The notes under the pieces were generated by a model. That model made no database searches and was not told where the DNA came from. It saw only the letters and a program-made list of their open reading frames with translations. Below, one piece after another: positions 47,171-55,920 of a stretch of DNA of 64,000 nt. Each line of letters starts with the position of its first letter. The first letter of the stretch is position 1. The stretch is from Stenotrophomonas sp. 610A2 (GTDB lineage: Bacteria; Pseudomonadota; Gammaproteobacteria; Xanthomonadales; Xanthomonadaceae): assembly GCF_030549615.1 (NCBI RefSeq), contig NZ_CP130832.1:3410001-3474000 (forward strand). Reading direction: 5' to 3'. Position numbers and translations under genes: made by a program.

Positions 47171-48586
47171 ATGAACGCAACACACAGCGCCCTGATCGTC
47201 GATGACGAACGCGACATCCGCGAACTCCTGGTCCTCACCCTCGGCCGGATGGGCCTGCGGATCAGCACCGCCGCCAACCTCGCCGAAGCCCGGGAACTGC
47301 TGGCCAGCAACCATTTCGACCTGTGCCTGACCGACATGCGCCTGCCCGACGGCAATGGCATCGAGTTGGTAACCGAGATAACCCGCGACCATCCCGCCAC
47401 CCCGGTGGCGATGATCACTGCCTTTGGCAGCATGGATCTGGCAGTGGAAGCACTGAAAGCCGGCGCTTTCGACTTCGTCAGCAAGCCGGTGGACATCAAT
47501 GTGCTGCGCGGCCTGGTCAGGCACGCCATTGAACTGAACAACGAAGCCCGCCCCAGCACCCCGCCACCACCGGAAAGCGCCACCCGCCTGCTTGGCGGCT
47601 CACCGGCCATGGATGAGCTGCGGGCAACCATCAGCAAGGTCGCCCGCAGCCAGGCGCCGGTCTACATCCTGGGTGAATCCGGCGTCGGCAAGGAACTGGT
47701 CGCCCGCACCATCCACGATCAGGGCGCGCGCGCGGCTGGCCCCTTCATCCCGGTCAACTGCGGCGCCATCCCCAGCGAGCTGATGGAAAGCGAGTTCTTC
47801 GGCCATCGCAAGGGCAGCTTCACCGGCGCCCATGCCGACAAACCCGGCCTGTTCCAGGCAGCCAATGGCGGCACCCTGTTCCTTGATGAAGTGGCCGAGT
47901 TGCCACTGCAGATGCAGGTAAAGCTGCTGCGGGCAATCCAGGAAAAATCGGTGCGCCCGGTCGGTGCGGCCACCGAGGTCACCGTGGATGTGCGCATCCT
48001 CTCGGCGACGCACAAGGATCTTGGCACCCTGGTCCAGGACGGGCGTTTCCGCCACGACCTGTACTACCGCATCAATGTCATCGAATTGCGGGTACCACCG
48101 CTGCGCGAGCGCCGCGGCGACCTGCCGCAACTGGCGAGCACCATCCTGAACCGCCTGGCGCAGGCGCAGGGACAAAAGCCACCGCAACTGGCAGCTTCGG
48201 CACTGGAGGCCTTGGACGCCTACTCCTTCCCCGGCAATGTGCGCGAACTGGAAAACATTCTGGAGCGTTCACTGGCCCTGGCGGACAGCGACTGCATCGA
48301 CGCCAGTGACCTGCGCTTGCCGCAGCCTCAGAGTGCAGCCCAACGCACTGCGACCAGCACTGACAGTCCTGCCATTGCGGCCAGTGCGACCGTCGCCGTG
48401 CAGGAAGCGGTCGTCGATATCGACCCCGCCAGTTCCGCCCTGCCCTCTTACATCGAGCAGATGGAGCGCACGGTGATCCAGAAGGCACTCGAAGAGAATC
48501 GCTGGAACAAGACCAAGACCGCCGCCCAGCTAGGCATCACCTTCCGCGCCCTGCGTTACAAGCTGAAAAAGCTGGGCATGGAGTAA
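47171..48586 (+). CDS. pilR: sigma-54-dependent response regulator PilR
   Basis: A 471-residue NtrC-family activator. The receiver domain has phospho-Asp55 ([11 protein letters not shown]), the AAA+ domain has Walker A GESGVGKE, the sigma-54 contact loop GSFTGAHAD and Walker [15 protein letters not shown], and the C-terminus has a Fis-type HTH ([23 protein letters not shown]). PilR activates sigma-54 promoters of pilin genes; the best match in this window is at 52521-52536 upstream of the distal pilin gene. REP palindromes follow its stop codon. Confidence 0.96.
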   Translation: MNATHSALIVDDERDIRELLVLTLGRMGLRISTAANLAEARELLASNHFDLCLTDMRLPDGNGIELVTEITRDHPATPVAMITAFGSMDLAVEALKAGAFDFVSKPVDINVLRGLVRHAIELNNEARPSTPPPPESATRLLGGSPAMDELRATISKVARSQAPVYILGESGVGKELVARTIHDQGARAAGPFIPVNCGAIPSELMESEFFGHRKGSFTGAHADKPGLFQAANGGTLFLDEVAELPLQMQVKLLRAIQEKSVRPVGAATEVTVDVRILSATHKDLGTLVQDGRFRHDLYYRINVIELRVPPLRERRGDLPQLASTILNRLAQAQGQKPPQLAASALEALDAYSFPGNVRELENILERSLALADSDCIDASDLRLPQPQSAAQRTATSTDSPAIAASATVAVQEAVVDIDPASSALPSYIEQMERTVIQKALEENRWNKTKTAAQLGITFRALRYKLKKLGME

Positions 48587-48612
48587 GCCGGGGCATTACC
48601 GGCAGGCCGACT

Positions 48613-48717
48613 GTAGTGCCGAGCCATGCTCGGCAGAAGCATTACCGGTAAAGCCTCTGCCGAGCATGGCTCGGCACTACAATTGCAAAACCCTTGCCGA
48701 GCATGGCTCGGCACTAC
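48613..48717. repeat. GTAG-headed REP palindromes (SMAG-like), three copies
   Basis: One direct copy (48613-48636) starting GTAGTGCCGAGCCATG and two inverted copies (48658-48680, 48695-48717) ending GGCTCGGCACTAC. They fill the space between the convergent 3' ends of pilR and pilB. Confidence 0.85.
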
Positions 48718-48726
48718 ATCCGGGAC

Positions 48727-50457
48727 TTAGTCCTTGGTGACGCGATTGATCTCAGCCAGGCTGGTAGTGCCCTGCGCTGCCTTCACCAACGCCGACTGCC
48801 GCAGATCGTTGATACCGATCTTCTGCGCGGCCGCAGCAATATCCATCGCATTGCCACCCTGCAGCACGATCGCCGCGATATCGTCGGTCATCGGCATCAC
48901 CTGGTAGATACCGGTACGACCCTTGTAGCCCTCGGTGCATTCATCGCAACCCACCGGCTCATACAGGTTTATGCCCTTGGCGATCTGCTCGGCGGTAAAG
49001 CCTTCGGCCAGCAGCGCGTTCTCCGGCAGCTGCTGCGGCCGCTTGCAATTGCTGCACAGACGCCGCGCCAGACGCTGTGCGATCACCAGCGTCACCGAAG
49101 ATGTGATGTTGTAGGGCGCGATGCCCATGTTCATCAAGCGGGCGATGGTCTGCGGCGCATCGTTGGTATGCAGCGTGGACAGCACCATGTGACCGGTCTG
49201 TGCGGCCTTGATCGCGATTTCCGCGGTCTCAAGGTCGCGGATTTCACCGACCATGATGATGTCCGGATCCTGTCGCAGGAACGAACGCAGCGCCGCCGCA
49301 AAGGTCATGCCGCGCTTGTTGTTCTGCTGCACCTGGTTCACACCCGGCAGGCGGATTTCCACCGGATCCTCGGCCGTGGAGATATTGCGGGTATCGTCAT
49401 TGAGGATACCCAGCGCGGTATACAGCGACACCGTCTTACCCGAGCCGGTCGGACCGGTGACCAGCACCATCCCGTAAGGCTTGTGGATGGCTTCCAGGAA
49501 CAGCTTCTGCTGGTCCGGCTCATAACCCAGCTTGTCGATACCCAGCTTGGCGGCGCTGCCGTCGAGGATACGCAGCACGATCTTTTCGCCGAACAGGGTT
49601 GGCAAGGTACTTACGCGGAAGTCGATCTGCTTGGTCTTGGACAGATTGAGCTTGATGCGGCCATCCTGCGGCACGCGCTTCTCGGCGATATCCAGCTGAG
49701 ACATGACCTTGAGGCGCGCAGCAATACGCTGATTCAGCTTGACCGGTGCCTTGGCCACGGTCTTGAGCAGGCCATCGATACGGAAACGAACGCGGTAATC
49801 GTCTTCGTAGGGCTCGAAGTGGATATCCGACGCGCCTTTGCGGATTGCATCCACCAAGGCCTTGTTGACGAACTTGACCACCGGCGTGTCGTCACCCTTG
49901 GCATCAACACCAGTGTCGCCGCCGCCGCCCATGTCCTCGTCACCGGCGGAGACATCCAGGTCTCCCATGCCTTCATCGTCACCACCAAGGCCATCACCCA
50001 ACGAGTCGCTGCTGGCCAACCACTGGTCCAAAGTGCGGCGGATCTGCTCCTCGTCAACCAGGATCGGCTCGACCACCAGGTTGGTCTGGAACTTGATCTC
50101 GTCGAGCTGCTGGGTCGGATTGCTGGTGCCGACGAACAACTTGCCGCCGCGTTTGAACAGCGGCAGCACATGATGCTTGCGCAGCAATTCCTCGCTGACC
50201 AGCTTCATCGCGCTCTGGTTCGTATCGAAGACCGATACATCCAGCAGCGGCATACCGAACTCCATGGCGTTGGCAGCGGCCATGTGCGAGGCGCTCACCA
50301 GCTTCTTGTCGGCCAGCCACTGCGCCAATGGCACCCTGGCCTCGGCGGCTTGCGCCATCGCAGAACGTGCAACCGATTCTTCCAGCGCTCCGTCCTGGAC
50401 CAGGCGACGGGCGATGCCGGTGATTCCAACCAGGTTGGCGGTGATGGCGGTGTTCAT
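48727..50457 (-). CDS. pilB: type IV pilus assembly ATPase PilB
   Basis: A 576-residue hexameric ATPase powering pilus extension on the cytoplasmic side of the inner membrane. N-terminal GspE/MshEN domain (MNTAITANLVGITGIARRLV), Walker A VTGPTGSGKTVSLYTAL, Asp box, Walker B DIIMVGEIRDLETAEIA and a tetracysteine zinc motif (CSNCKRP...GCDEC). The start at 50457 matches PilB family proteins. Unlike pilC and pilD it is on the minus strand, downstream of two pilin genes and a fatty acid hydroxylase gene. Confidence 0.96.
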   Translation of the reverse strand: MNTAITANLVGITGIARRLVQDGALEESVARSAMAQAAEARVPLAQWLADKKLVSASHMAAANAMEFGMPLLDVSVFDTNQSAMKLVSEELLRKHHVLPLFKRGGKLFVGTSNPTQQLDEIKFQTNLVVEPILVDEEQIRRTLDQWLASSDSLGDGLGGDDEGMGDLDVSAGDEDMGGGGDTGVDAKGDDTPVVKFVNKALVDAIRKGASDIHFEPYEDDYRVRFRIDGLLKTVAKAPVKLNQRIAARLKVMSQLDIAEKRVPQDGRIKLNLSKTKQIDFRVSTLPTLFGEKIVLRILDGSAAKLGIDKLGYEPDQQKLFLEAIHKPYGMVLVTGPTGSGKTVSLYTALGILNDDTRNISTAEDPVEIRLPGVNQVQQNNKRGMTFAAALRSFLRQDPDIIMVGEIRDLETAEIAIKAAQTGHMVLSTLHTNDAPQTIARLMNMGIAPYNITSSVTLVIAQRLARRLCSNCKRPQQLPENALLAEGFTAEQIAKGINLYEPVGCDECTEGYKGRTGIYQVMPMTDDIAAIVLQGGNAMDIAAAAQKIGINDLRQSALVKAAQGTTSLAEINRVTKD

Positions 50458-50623
50458 GGCGGATCCCCAGATCGGACGGTAACAGCGAGATTGTACGCAG
50501 GGTGCTACCCACATGGAGACCCGGGGCGACAATTGAACCTACAGCCTTCCTTCCCCGCAGATCACCCTGTCTATAGCTGTAGAGCAGAAACGGTGCCGCG
50601 CCATGCCGCACCCCGCAGCCACC

Positions 50624-51430
50624 TCAACCAGGGTTGTCGTTGACCTTGAATGGCAGCGCGTATTGCCGGATCAACTCGCCATCCCCGACCCCTGGCACTC
50701 CCAGTTCGGCATTACATGGCCCAGGGCAGTAGTACGTACCAAACACTCGGTCGAATATCGAGAAAACAGAAGCGAAGTTCTTTCCAACACCTTCGCCCTC
50801 CAGGACATGATGCCAACGATGCATCGCAGGGGAAACCAGAATCTTTCCCAGCCCGCCCAACGTCCAAGGCTGATTGATATGCACGAAGGCCCCGTAGTAG
50901 TGCCGGACCACAGCATTGAGTGCGACGGCCCACCAGGGGAATCCAACCAGGGCGACTAAAGCACCATCCACGAACGTCGTCGTGACCCGATTGATTGGAT
51001 GAAAACGATAGATCGTTGTCCAGTTCATGTGACGATCACTGTGATGCATCACATGCGCCTTCCAGAACCAACCAAAATGCTCCAGCCGGTGTCGCCAGTA
51101 GGCGATGAAATCGCCAACAAAAATCGCCACGAAGCCGCAAACACCCAAGCCCCACCAGGAAGCCGGCGGAGGCAGGAATAGCTTTAACCCGAAAACAGCA
51201 CCTGCTTCAGCTCCCAAACTGGCGACAATGGCGATCGGCGCGGAGAAAAGAAGTAAATCAAGCGCACAAACTCGGAAGTTAAATCCGACCGATTTGACCC
51301 TCAGCGCCGAGAGACTGGTGCGGAGACGCAGCCTGTTGATCCAAAGGTAGAAGCAAAGCATAAGCGCGCCAAGCATCAATACACCTAAAACGCCATCCAA
51401 CAGCATTCGGATGTACCACTCACGCCCCAT
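50624..51430 (-). CDS. fatty acid hydroxylase / sterol desaturase family protein
   Basis: A 268-residue integral membrane di-iron enzyme. The histidine boxes are HRLEH, HVMHHSDRHMN and, near the C-terminus, HRWHH, the standard pattern of the sterol desaturase/fatty acid hydroxylase superfamily. Four or more membrane segments precede or flank them. The start at 51430 (MGREWYIRML) is preferred because GGGGGAG lies just upstream; an ATG 45 nt earlier has no such site. It lies between pilB and pilA, a place where accessory pilin-linked genes often reside, and its codon and base composition look less GC-rich than its neighbours. A role in pilus biology, such as lipid modification, is not shown. 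Confidence 0.85.
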   Translation of the reverse strand: MGREWYIRMLLDGVLGVLMLGALMLCFYLWINRLRLRTSLSALRVKSVGFNFRVCALDLLLFSAPIAIVASLGAEAGAVFGLKLFLPPPASWWGLGVCGFVAIFVGDFIAYWRHRLEHFGWFWKAHVMHHSDRHMNWTTIYRFHPINRVTTTFVDGALVALVGFPWWAVALNAVVRHYYGAFVHINQPWTLGGLGKILVSPAMHRWHHVLEGEGVGKNFASVFSIFDRVFGTYYCPGPCNAELGVPGVGDGELIRQYALPFKVNDNPG

Positions 51431-51550
51431 TTCCACTCCCCCTTCAACGCATGGACCATCATCGGACAATACCAAAGATGGCTTGGGTCACCGCTGTTAT
51501 CGGAATTCTTCTGTGGCTCCCAGAGACGGCTCGCAAGTCGAGCCAAAGGC

Positions 51551-51895
51551 CTAGGGAACAACGGGAGCGATAAAGCAATTACCGGAACTCATATCGCACC
51601 GGGTTGTCTTGACGCCCGGCGCCTGTGGCGTCCCGACTATACTTGCCCCAATTACCGTAGCGTCATCAGCGGACGCACACGCCTTCTTCGGCGCAGACTC
51701 AGGCACTTCGCCATTATGGATTGTGGCCAACGCAAAACTTGCGTAGTTCTTCATTTCCGCCTGACACGCGCTTTCGGCGGCACCAACGCGATATGCGTTG
51801 TACGCAGGCAACGCAATTGCCGCCAAGATGGCAATGATCGCAACGACAATCATCAACTCGATAAGCGTAAAACCCGCTGATTTGTGCAACTGCAT
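51551..51895 (-). CDS. pilA: type IV pilin (proximal copy)
   Basis: A 114-residue type IVa pilin with a short leader and the prepilin cleavage motif [25 protein letters not shown] at residues 8-9, followed by a variable globular head with two Cys (CDMSSGNC) as in the D-region disulfide. It is processed by PilD and assembled by PilB/PilC. It lacks a recognisable sigma-54 promoter, unlike the second pilin upstream. The head differs substantially from that of the distal pilin. Confidence 0.93.
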   Translation of the reverse strand: MQLHKSAGFTLIELMIVVAIIAILAAIALPAYNAYRVGAAESACQAEMKNYASFALATIHNGEVPESAPKKACASADDATVIGASIVGTPQAPGVKTTRCDMSSGNCFIAPVVP

Positions 51896-52004
51896 GATGA
51901 CACCCCCTGTCTCATTGATCGCAGACTTTTACTTTTCGAAGCCCCGGCCACCCAAGTACCCAAGCAGTGCCGAACAATCTCAACCGCATGTAGTAAAGCC
52001 AAAT

Positions 52005-52030
52005 AAAAGCCCCGCTTTCGCGGGGCTTTT
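52005..52030 (-). terminator. Rho-independent terminator of distal pilin gene
   Basis: On the minus strand: AAAAGCCCCG-CGAAAG-CGGGGCTTTTATTT. It lies 54 nt after the pilA stop at 52084 and separates the two pilin genes into different transcripts. Confidence 0.9.
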
Positions 52031-52083
52031 TAGCCCATGAACCTTGAAGTTCAAATCAACCTCAAGATCTCAGGCATCCCCGA

Positions 52084-52449
52084 TTACGGAGTCGGCGCTG
52101 CGGCAGCATTGATCCTGCAGGTGGCGTTCGCGAAATCGCAACCAACCGTCTTCACGCCCGGATCCTTCGGGGTGAAAGTGGTGAAGGTACCAGGAGCTGC
52201 GGTTACCAGAGCAGAGGTCGCAGTCACAGCGTCGCAAGCCGGACCGGTGTGAGTCGGCAGCGGAGTCATTTCCGCATGCACAGCAGCCACATAGGAATTG
52301 ACAAACGCCTTTGCCTCACCAAGGCAGGCATTTTCAGCCGACTTGACACGGTAGTTGTTGTAAGCCGGCAGAGCGATAGCTGCCAGGATGGCAATGATCG
52401 CAACCACGATCATCAATTCGATCAGGGTAAAGCCCTGTTGCTTCTTCAT
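52084..52449 (-). CDS. pilA: type IV pilin (distal copy), major pilin candidate
   Basis: A 121-residue prepilin starting [34 protein letters not shown], with a hydrophobic N-terminal helix, a mid region [24 protein letters not shown], and three Cys-containing segments ([18 protein letters not shown]). The start at 52449 gives the usual six-residue leader. It is preceded by a good sigma-54 promoter and followed by its own terminator, so it is the best candidate for the PilR-controlled major pilin. It resembles its neighbour only in the N-terminal helix. Confidence 0.93.
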   Translation of the reverse strand: MKKQQGFTLIELMIVVAIIAILAAIALPAYNNYRVKSAENACLGEAKAFVNSYVAAVHAEMTPLPTHTGPACDAVTATSALVTAAPGTFTTFTPKDPGVKTVGCDFANATCRINAAAAPTP

Positions 52450-52520
52450 GAGTACATCCCCTAGAGGTTTGGATTGTGAACATGGTTGCAGACACATGCC
52501 TGCTCGCATGGGGTTACAAA

Positions 52521-52536
52521 GCAGATTGCGTGCCAA
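52521..52536 (-). promoter_or_regulatory. sigma-54 promoter of distal pilA
   Basis: On the minus strand: TTGGCACG-N4-CTGC. The -24 element TGGCACG is a perfect consensus match, and the -12 element has the invariant GC pair with correct spacing. The predicted start site lies around 52509, giving a leader of about 60 nt before the pilA ATG. PilR, a sigma-54 activator, is encoded 4 kb away. Confidence 0.85.
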
Positions 52537-52640
52537 CCTTCCAACAGCCCCCTGCTCCCCGTGGGTAATGATGGCAGCATCGCTGGAGAAGGGAAGCCCC
52601 ACTGCCACGATTCAGGAACAGCTCCACAAGGTGACCAATC

Positions 52641-52657
52641 GCGTCACTTTATGACGC
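52641..52657. promoter_or_regulatory. palindrome between pilA and pilC (possible activator site)
   Basis: GCGTCA-CTTTA-TGACGC, a perfect 6+6 inverted repeat, lies about 105-120 bp upstream of the -24 element of the distal pilA promoter and 300 bp upstream of pilC. Its distance suits an enhancer-type site for PilR or another regulator. The match to published PilR sites is not clear, so this is position-based inference. Confidence 0.4.
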
Positions 52658-52959
52658 AATCCCGCAACACTCATTCGCGGAGAGGAGGGGTGTCCAGCCC
52701 CTCCCCGCGCGGATCCACCTGAAGTGGCCGCATTGAACAGCGCCAGAGCCAGGGAAGAACCCTCCACACCAGCCTACCGACCGGAACCGCGACTTCCACC
52801 GACCCCGGATAGCGCCTGCCACCAGCCCAACATCCAGCCGGCAAACTGCAATGTGACCTGGCCGCCAAAAAAGCTTGCCACCAGACTGTGCCTACAACCG
52901 TTTGACGAGCTACCATGCCTAGGTTGTCCGGCCTGGGGATGGCTGGACGGGGAGAGAAA

Positions 52960-54219
52960 ATGGCCGTCACCCGCAACGCGATCAATAAAGAGCCGGTTGG
53001 GCGCAGCACCAGCCTGATGCAACCGTTTGTCTGGGAGGGAACAGACAAACGCGGTGTGAAGATGAAAGGTGAGCAGGACGCCAAGAATGCGAACCTGCTG
53101 AAAGCAGAGCTACGCCGTCTGGGCATCAGCCCAACCGTGGTCAAGCCCAAGCCCAAGCCCTTGTTCGGTGCCGCCGGCAAACCGATCAAACCGAAAGACA
53201 TTGCGTTTTTCAGCCGCCAGATGGCGACCATGATGAAGTCAGGCGTGCCCATTGTCAGCGCACTGGAGATCATCGGCAGCGGCCACAAGAACCCGCGCAT
53301 GGCCAAACTGGTGGGCACGGTTCGCGCCGATCTGGAAGGCGGCTCGTCCCTGTACGAGGCCATCAGCAAGCACCCGGTGCAGTTCGACGAACTGTATCGC
53401 AACCTGGTACGAGCTGGCGAAGGCGCCGGTGTATTGGAAACCGTGCTGGAGACGATCGCCAACTACCAGGAAAACCTGGAGACGCTGAAAGGCAAGATCA
53501 AGAAGGCGCTGTTCTATCCGGCCATGGTGGTAGCAGTGGCTATCCTGGTGAGCTCCGTACTGCTTGTGTGGGTTGTCCCCCAGTTCGAGGACATCTTCAA
53601 GAGCTTTGGTACCGACCTACCTGTATTCACCCAGATGATCGTGGCCGCCTCCCGCTTCATGGTGAAATGGTGGTGGGCACTTCTGGTAGTTACAGTCGGC
53701 GTCATTGTTGGAGTGACCTACCTTTACAAGCGCTCGCCCAAGATGCAGTACACGCTTGATCGCCTAATCTTGAAGGTGCCGGTGATCGGCCAGATCATGC
53801 ACAACAGCGCCATTGCCCGCTTTGCCCGCACCACCGCCGTTACCTTCAAGGCCGGCGTACCGCTGGTGGAAGCACTGGGCATTGTTGCTGGCGCCACCGG
53901 CAACAAGACCTACGAGGATGCCGTGCTGCGCATGCGTGACGACGTATCCGTCGGCTACCCGGTCAACATGGCGATGAAGCAGGTAAACCTGTTCCCGCAC
54001 ATGGTGGTGCAGATGACCGCCATCGGCGAAGAGGCAGGTGCGCTGGATACGATGCTGTTCAAGGTGGCCGAGTACTTCGAGCAGGAAGTCAACAATTCGG
54101 TGGACGCATTGAGCAGTCTGCTGGAGCCCTTGATCATGGTCTTCATCGGCACCGTCGTTGGCGGCATGGTCATCGGCATGTACCTGCCGATCTTCAAGCT
54201 CGCGTCTGTTGTTGGATAA
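52960..54219 (+). CDS. pilC: type IV pilus inner membrane platform protein PilC
   Basis: A 419-residue GspF-family platform protein that couples PilB to pilin assembly. Two GspF/T2SSF domains are present: DIAFFSRQMATMMKSGVPIVSALEIIG and ARFARTTAVTFKAGVPLVEALGIV, each followed by membrane segments (PAMVVAVAILVSSVLLVWVV; MVFIGTVVGGMVIGMYLPIF). The start at 52960 (MAVTRNAINKEPVGRS) has GGGGAGAGAA immediately upstream; an ATG 45 nt earlier has weaker support. It is the first gene of the pilC-pilD-coaE operon, read opposite to pilA and pilB. Confidence 0.95.
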   Translation: MAVTRNAINKEPVGRSTSLMQPFVWEGTDKRGVKMKGEQDAKNANLLKAELRRLGISPTVVKPKPKPLFGAAGKPIKPKDIAFFSRQMATMMKSGVPIVSALEIIGSGHKNPRMAKLVGTVRADLEGGSSLYEAISKHPVQFDELYRNLVRAGEGAGVLETVLETIANYQENLETLKGKIKKALFYPAMVVAVAILVSSVLLVWVVPQFEDIFKSFGTDLPVFTQMIVAASRFMVKWWWALLVVTVGVIVGVTYLYKRSPKMQYTLDRLILKVPVIGQIMHNSAIARFARTTAVTFKAGVPLVEALGIVAGATGNKTYEDAVLRMRDDVSVGYPVNMAMKQVNLFPHMVVQMTAIGEEAGALDTMLFKVAEYFEQEVNNSVDALSSLLEPLIMVFIGTVVGGMVIGMYLPIFKLASVVG

Positions 54220-54226
54220 TTAGCAA

Positions 54227-55093
54227 ATGGCATTTCTCGACCAGCATCCCGGCCTCGGCTATCCCGCCGCGGTCGGACTGGGACTGCTGATCGGCAGCTT
54301 CCTCAATGTGGTGATCCTGCGCTTGCCCAAGCGCATGGAGTGGCAGTGGAAGCGGGATGCTCGCGAAATCCTCGAGCTTCCCGATATCTATGAGCCGCCG
54401 CCGCCGGGGATCGTGGTCGAACCTTCGCACTGCCCGCACTGCAAGCACAAGCTGAGCTGGTACGAGAACATCCCGCTGTTCAGTTGGCTGATCCAGCGCG
54501 GCAAGTGCCGGCATTGCCAGGCCCCCATCTCCATCCAGTACCCGATCGTGGAACTGGTCACCGCCTTGATGGTGCTGGCCAGCGTCTGGCAGTTCGGGTT
54601 TGGCTGGCAGGGCTTTGGCGCGATCGTGCTGAGCTGCTTCCTGGTGACGCTGTCCGGTATCGATCTGCGCACCCAGCTTTTGCCCGACCAGCTCACCCTG
54701 CCACTGATGTGGCTGGGCCTGATTGGAAGCATGGACAACCTCTACATGCCAGCCAAGCCTGCCCTGATTGGCGCGGCGGTCGGTTATCTGTCGCTATGGA
54801 CGGTGTGGTGGCTGTTCAAGCAGCTCACCGGCAAGGAAGGCATGGGCCACGGTGACTTCAAGCTGCTGGCTGCACTGGGCGCCTGGTGCGGGCTCAAGGG
54901 CATCCTGCCGATCATCCTGCTGTCCTCACTGGTCGGCGCCATCGTCGGCTCGATCTGGCTGTATTCCCGCGGCCGCGATCGGGCTACTCCAATCCCGTTT
55001 GGCCCCTACCTGGCCATCGCCGGCTGGCTGGTCTTCATGTGGGGCGACCAGATGATAGGCGGTTACATGCGCCTGTCAGGGCTACAGCAATAA
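54227..55093 (+). CDS. pilD: prepilin peptidase / N-methyltransferase PilD
   Basis: A 288-residue membrane aspartyl protease (TFPP) that cleaves pilin leaders and methylates the new N-terminus. The cytoplasmic zinc motif is CPHCKHK...KCRHC (residues ~67-92), and the catalytic aspartates lie in SGIDLRTQLLPD and EGMGHGDFKLLAALGAW (GxGD motif). Eight hydrophobic segments are visible. It begins 7 nt after pilC. Likely processes both pilins in this locus. Confidence 0.95.
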   Translation: MAFLDQHPGLGYPAAVGLGLLIGSFLNVVILRLPKRMEWQWKRDAREILELPDIYEPPPPGIVVEPSHCPHCKHKLSWYENIPLFSWLIQRGKCRHCQAPISIQYPIVELVTALMVLASVWQFGFGWQGFGAIVLSCFLVTLSGIDLRTQLLPDQLTLPLMWLGLIGSMDNLYMPAKPALIGAAVGYLSLWTVWWLFKQLTGKEGMGHGDFKLLAALGAWCGLKGILPIILLSSLVGAIVGSIWLYSRGRDRATPIPFGPYLAIAGWLVFMWGDQMIGGYMRLSGLQQ

Positions 55094-55107
55094 GGCAGCA
55101 CAAGCGA

Positions 55108-55137
55108 CAATGGCCCTTCAAGGGCCATTGTTGTTTT
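55108..55137 (+). terminator. hairpin between pilD and coaE
   Basis: CAATGGCCC-TTCA-AGGGCCATTG, a stem of nine or ten pairs, followed by TTGTTTT. It ends 11 nt before the coaE start codon. It looks like an intrinsic terminator, but a partial read-through or a 5' UTR regulatory hairpin is also possible because coaE has no obvious separate promoter. Confidence 0.6.
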
Positions 55138-55148
55138 GGAGTCATTGC

Positions 55149-55766
55149 ATGAGCAGCTTCATCGTCGGACTGACCGGCGGCATCGCCTCGGGCAAGAGTG
55201 AAGTCAGCAGGCGCTTCGAGGCGCTGGGCATTGCCGTGGCGGATGCGGATATTGCAGCACGCGAAGTCGTCGCTGTCGGCAGCCCTGGCCTAGCTGCGAT
55301 TGCCGAGTTGTTTGGCGCCGAGGTTCTGCAGGCCGATGGCGGTTTGGATCGGGCTTGGTTGCGTCAGCGCGTGTTTGCCAATCCCGATGAGCGCAGGGCA
55401 CTGGAGGCAATTACGCATCCTGCGATTCGTGCGCGGGTGCGTGAGGTTTGCGAAGCAGCTGAAAGCCCTTATGCGATTGCAGCGATTCCTTTACTTACCG
55501 AGGTTGGCGGCCGAGCCAGCTATCCGTGGCTGCAGCGCATCCTGGTAGTGGACGCGCCAGAGGAGGTGCAGCTTGCGCGCCTGCTCAGCCGCGACAACAT
55601 CGACGCGGCCTTGGCCGAGCGCATGATCCAGGCACAGGCGAGCCGCTCGCAGCGTTTGGCGCTGGCTGACGATGTGATCGTCAATGATAGGCATCCTGAT
55701 GCGTTGCAGGCGTGTATTGAAGCCTTGGATCTGCGGTATCGGGAGCTTGCTGGGATTGTGCGCTGA
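55149..55766 (+). CDS. coaE: dephospho-CoA kinase
   Basis: A 205-residue P-loop kinase performing the last step of coenzyme A synthesis. Walker A GLTGGIASGKSEV at residues 7-19, the ADADIAAREVV segment, THPAIRARV, and the CoaE signature LLSRDNIDAALAERMIQAQASR. The start at 55149 fits the family N-terminus MSSFIVGLTGG; a longer in-frame reading from 55110 crosses the hairpin. It is the third gene of the canonical pilC-pilD-coaE order. Confidence 0.94.
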   Translation: MSSFIVGLTGGIASGKSEVSRRFEALGIAVADADIAAREVVAVGSPGLAAIAELFGAEVLQADGGLDRAWLRQRVFANPDERRALEAITHPAIRARVREVCEAAESPYAIAAIPLLTEVGGRASYPWLQRILVVDAPEEVQLARLLSRDNIDAALAERMIQAQASRSQRLALADDVIVNDRHPDALQACIEALDLRYRELAGIVR

Positions 55767-55793
55767 GTTTTGCATGCTGTCCCGCGGAGAGCG

Positions 55794-55832
55794 CCCTCAC
55801 CCCAACCCCTCTCCCGCGGGCGGGAGAGGGGC
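55794..55832. repeat. half copy of the MITE-like palindromic element
   Basis: Left arm CCCTCACCCCAACCCC plus hairpin CTCTCCCGCGGGCGGGAGAG; no right arm follows. It sits between the convergent 3' ends of coaE and the histidine kinase gene. Confidence 0.8.
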
Positions 55833-55920
55833 TACAGCCTTGCGGTTCTGAAGTGTGGCCGTACTGAAGCGCTGCGAGCCTTAAGCCTCGCAGCCGCGGC
55901 TCTACCTCTACGACTCAGGC

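Noticed and set aside
50458..50623. Additional small gene between pilB and the hydroxylase gene
   Set aside because: Short open frames lack ribosome binding sites and family features; the gap likely holds the pilB promoter.
48694..50643. 649-codon plus-strand open frame opposite pilB
   Set aside because: Antisense shadow of pilB; it has no motifs, and the minus strand encodes a complete ATPase.
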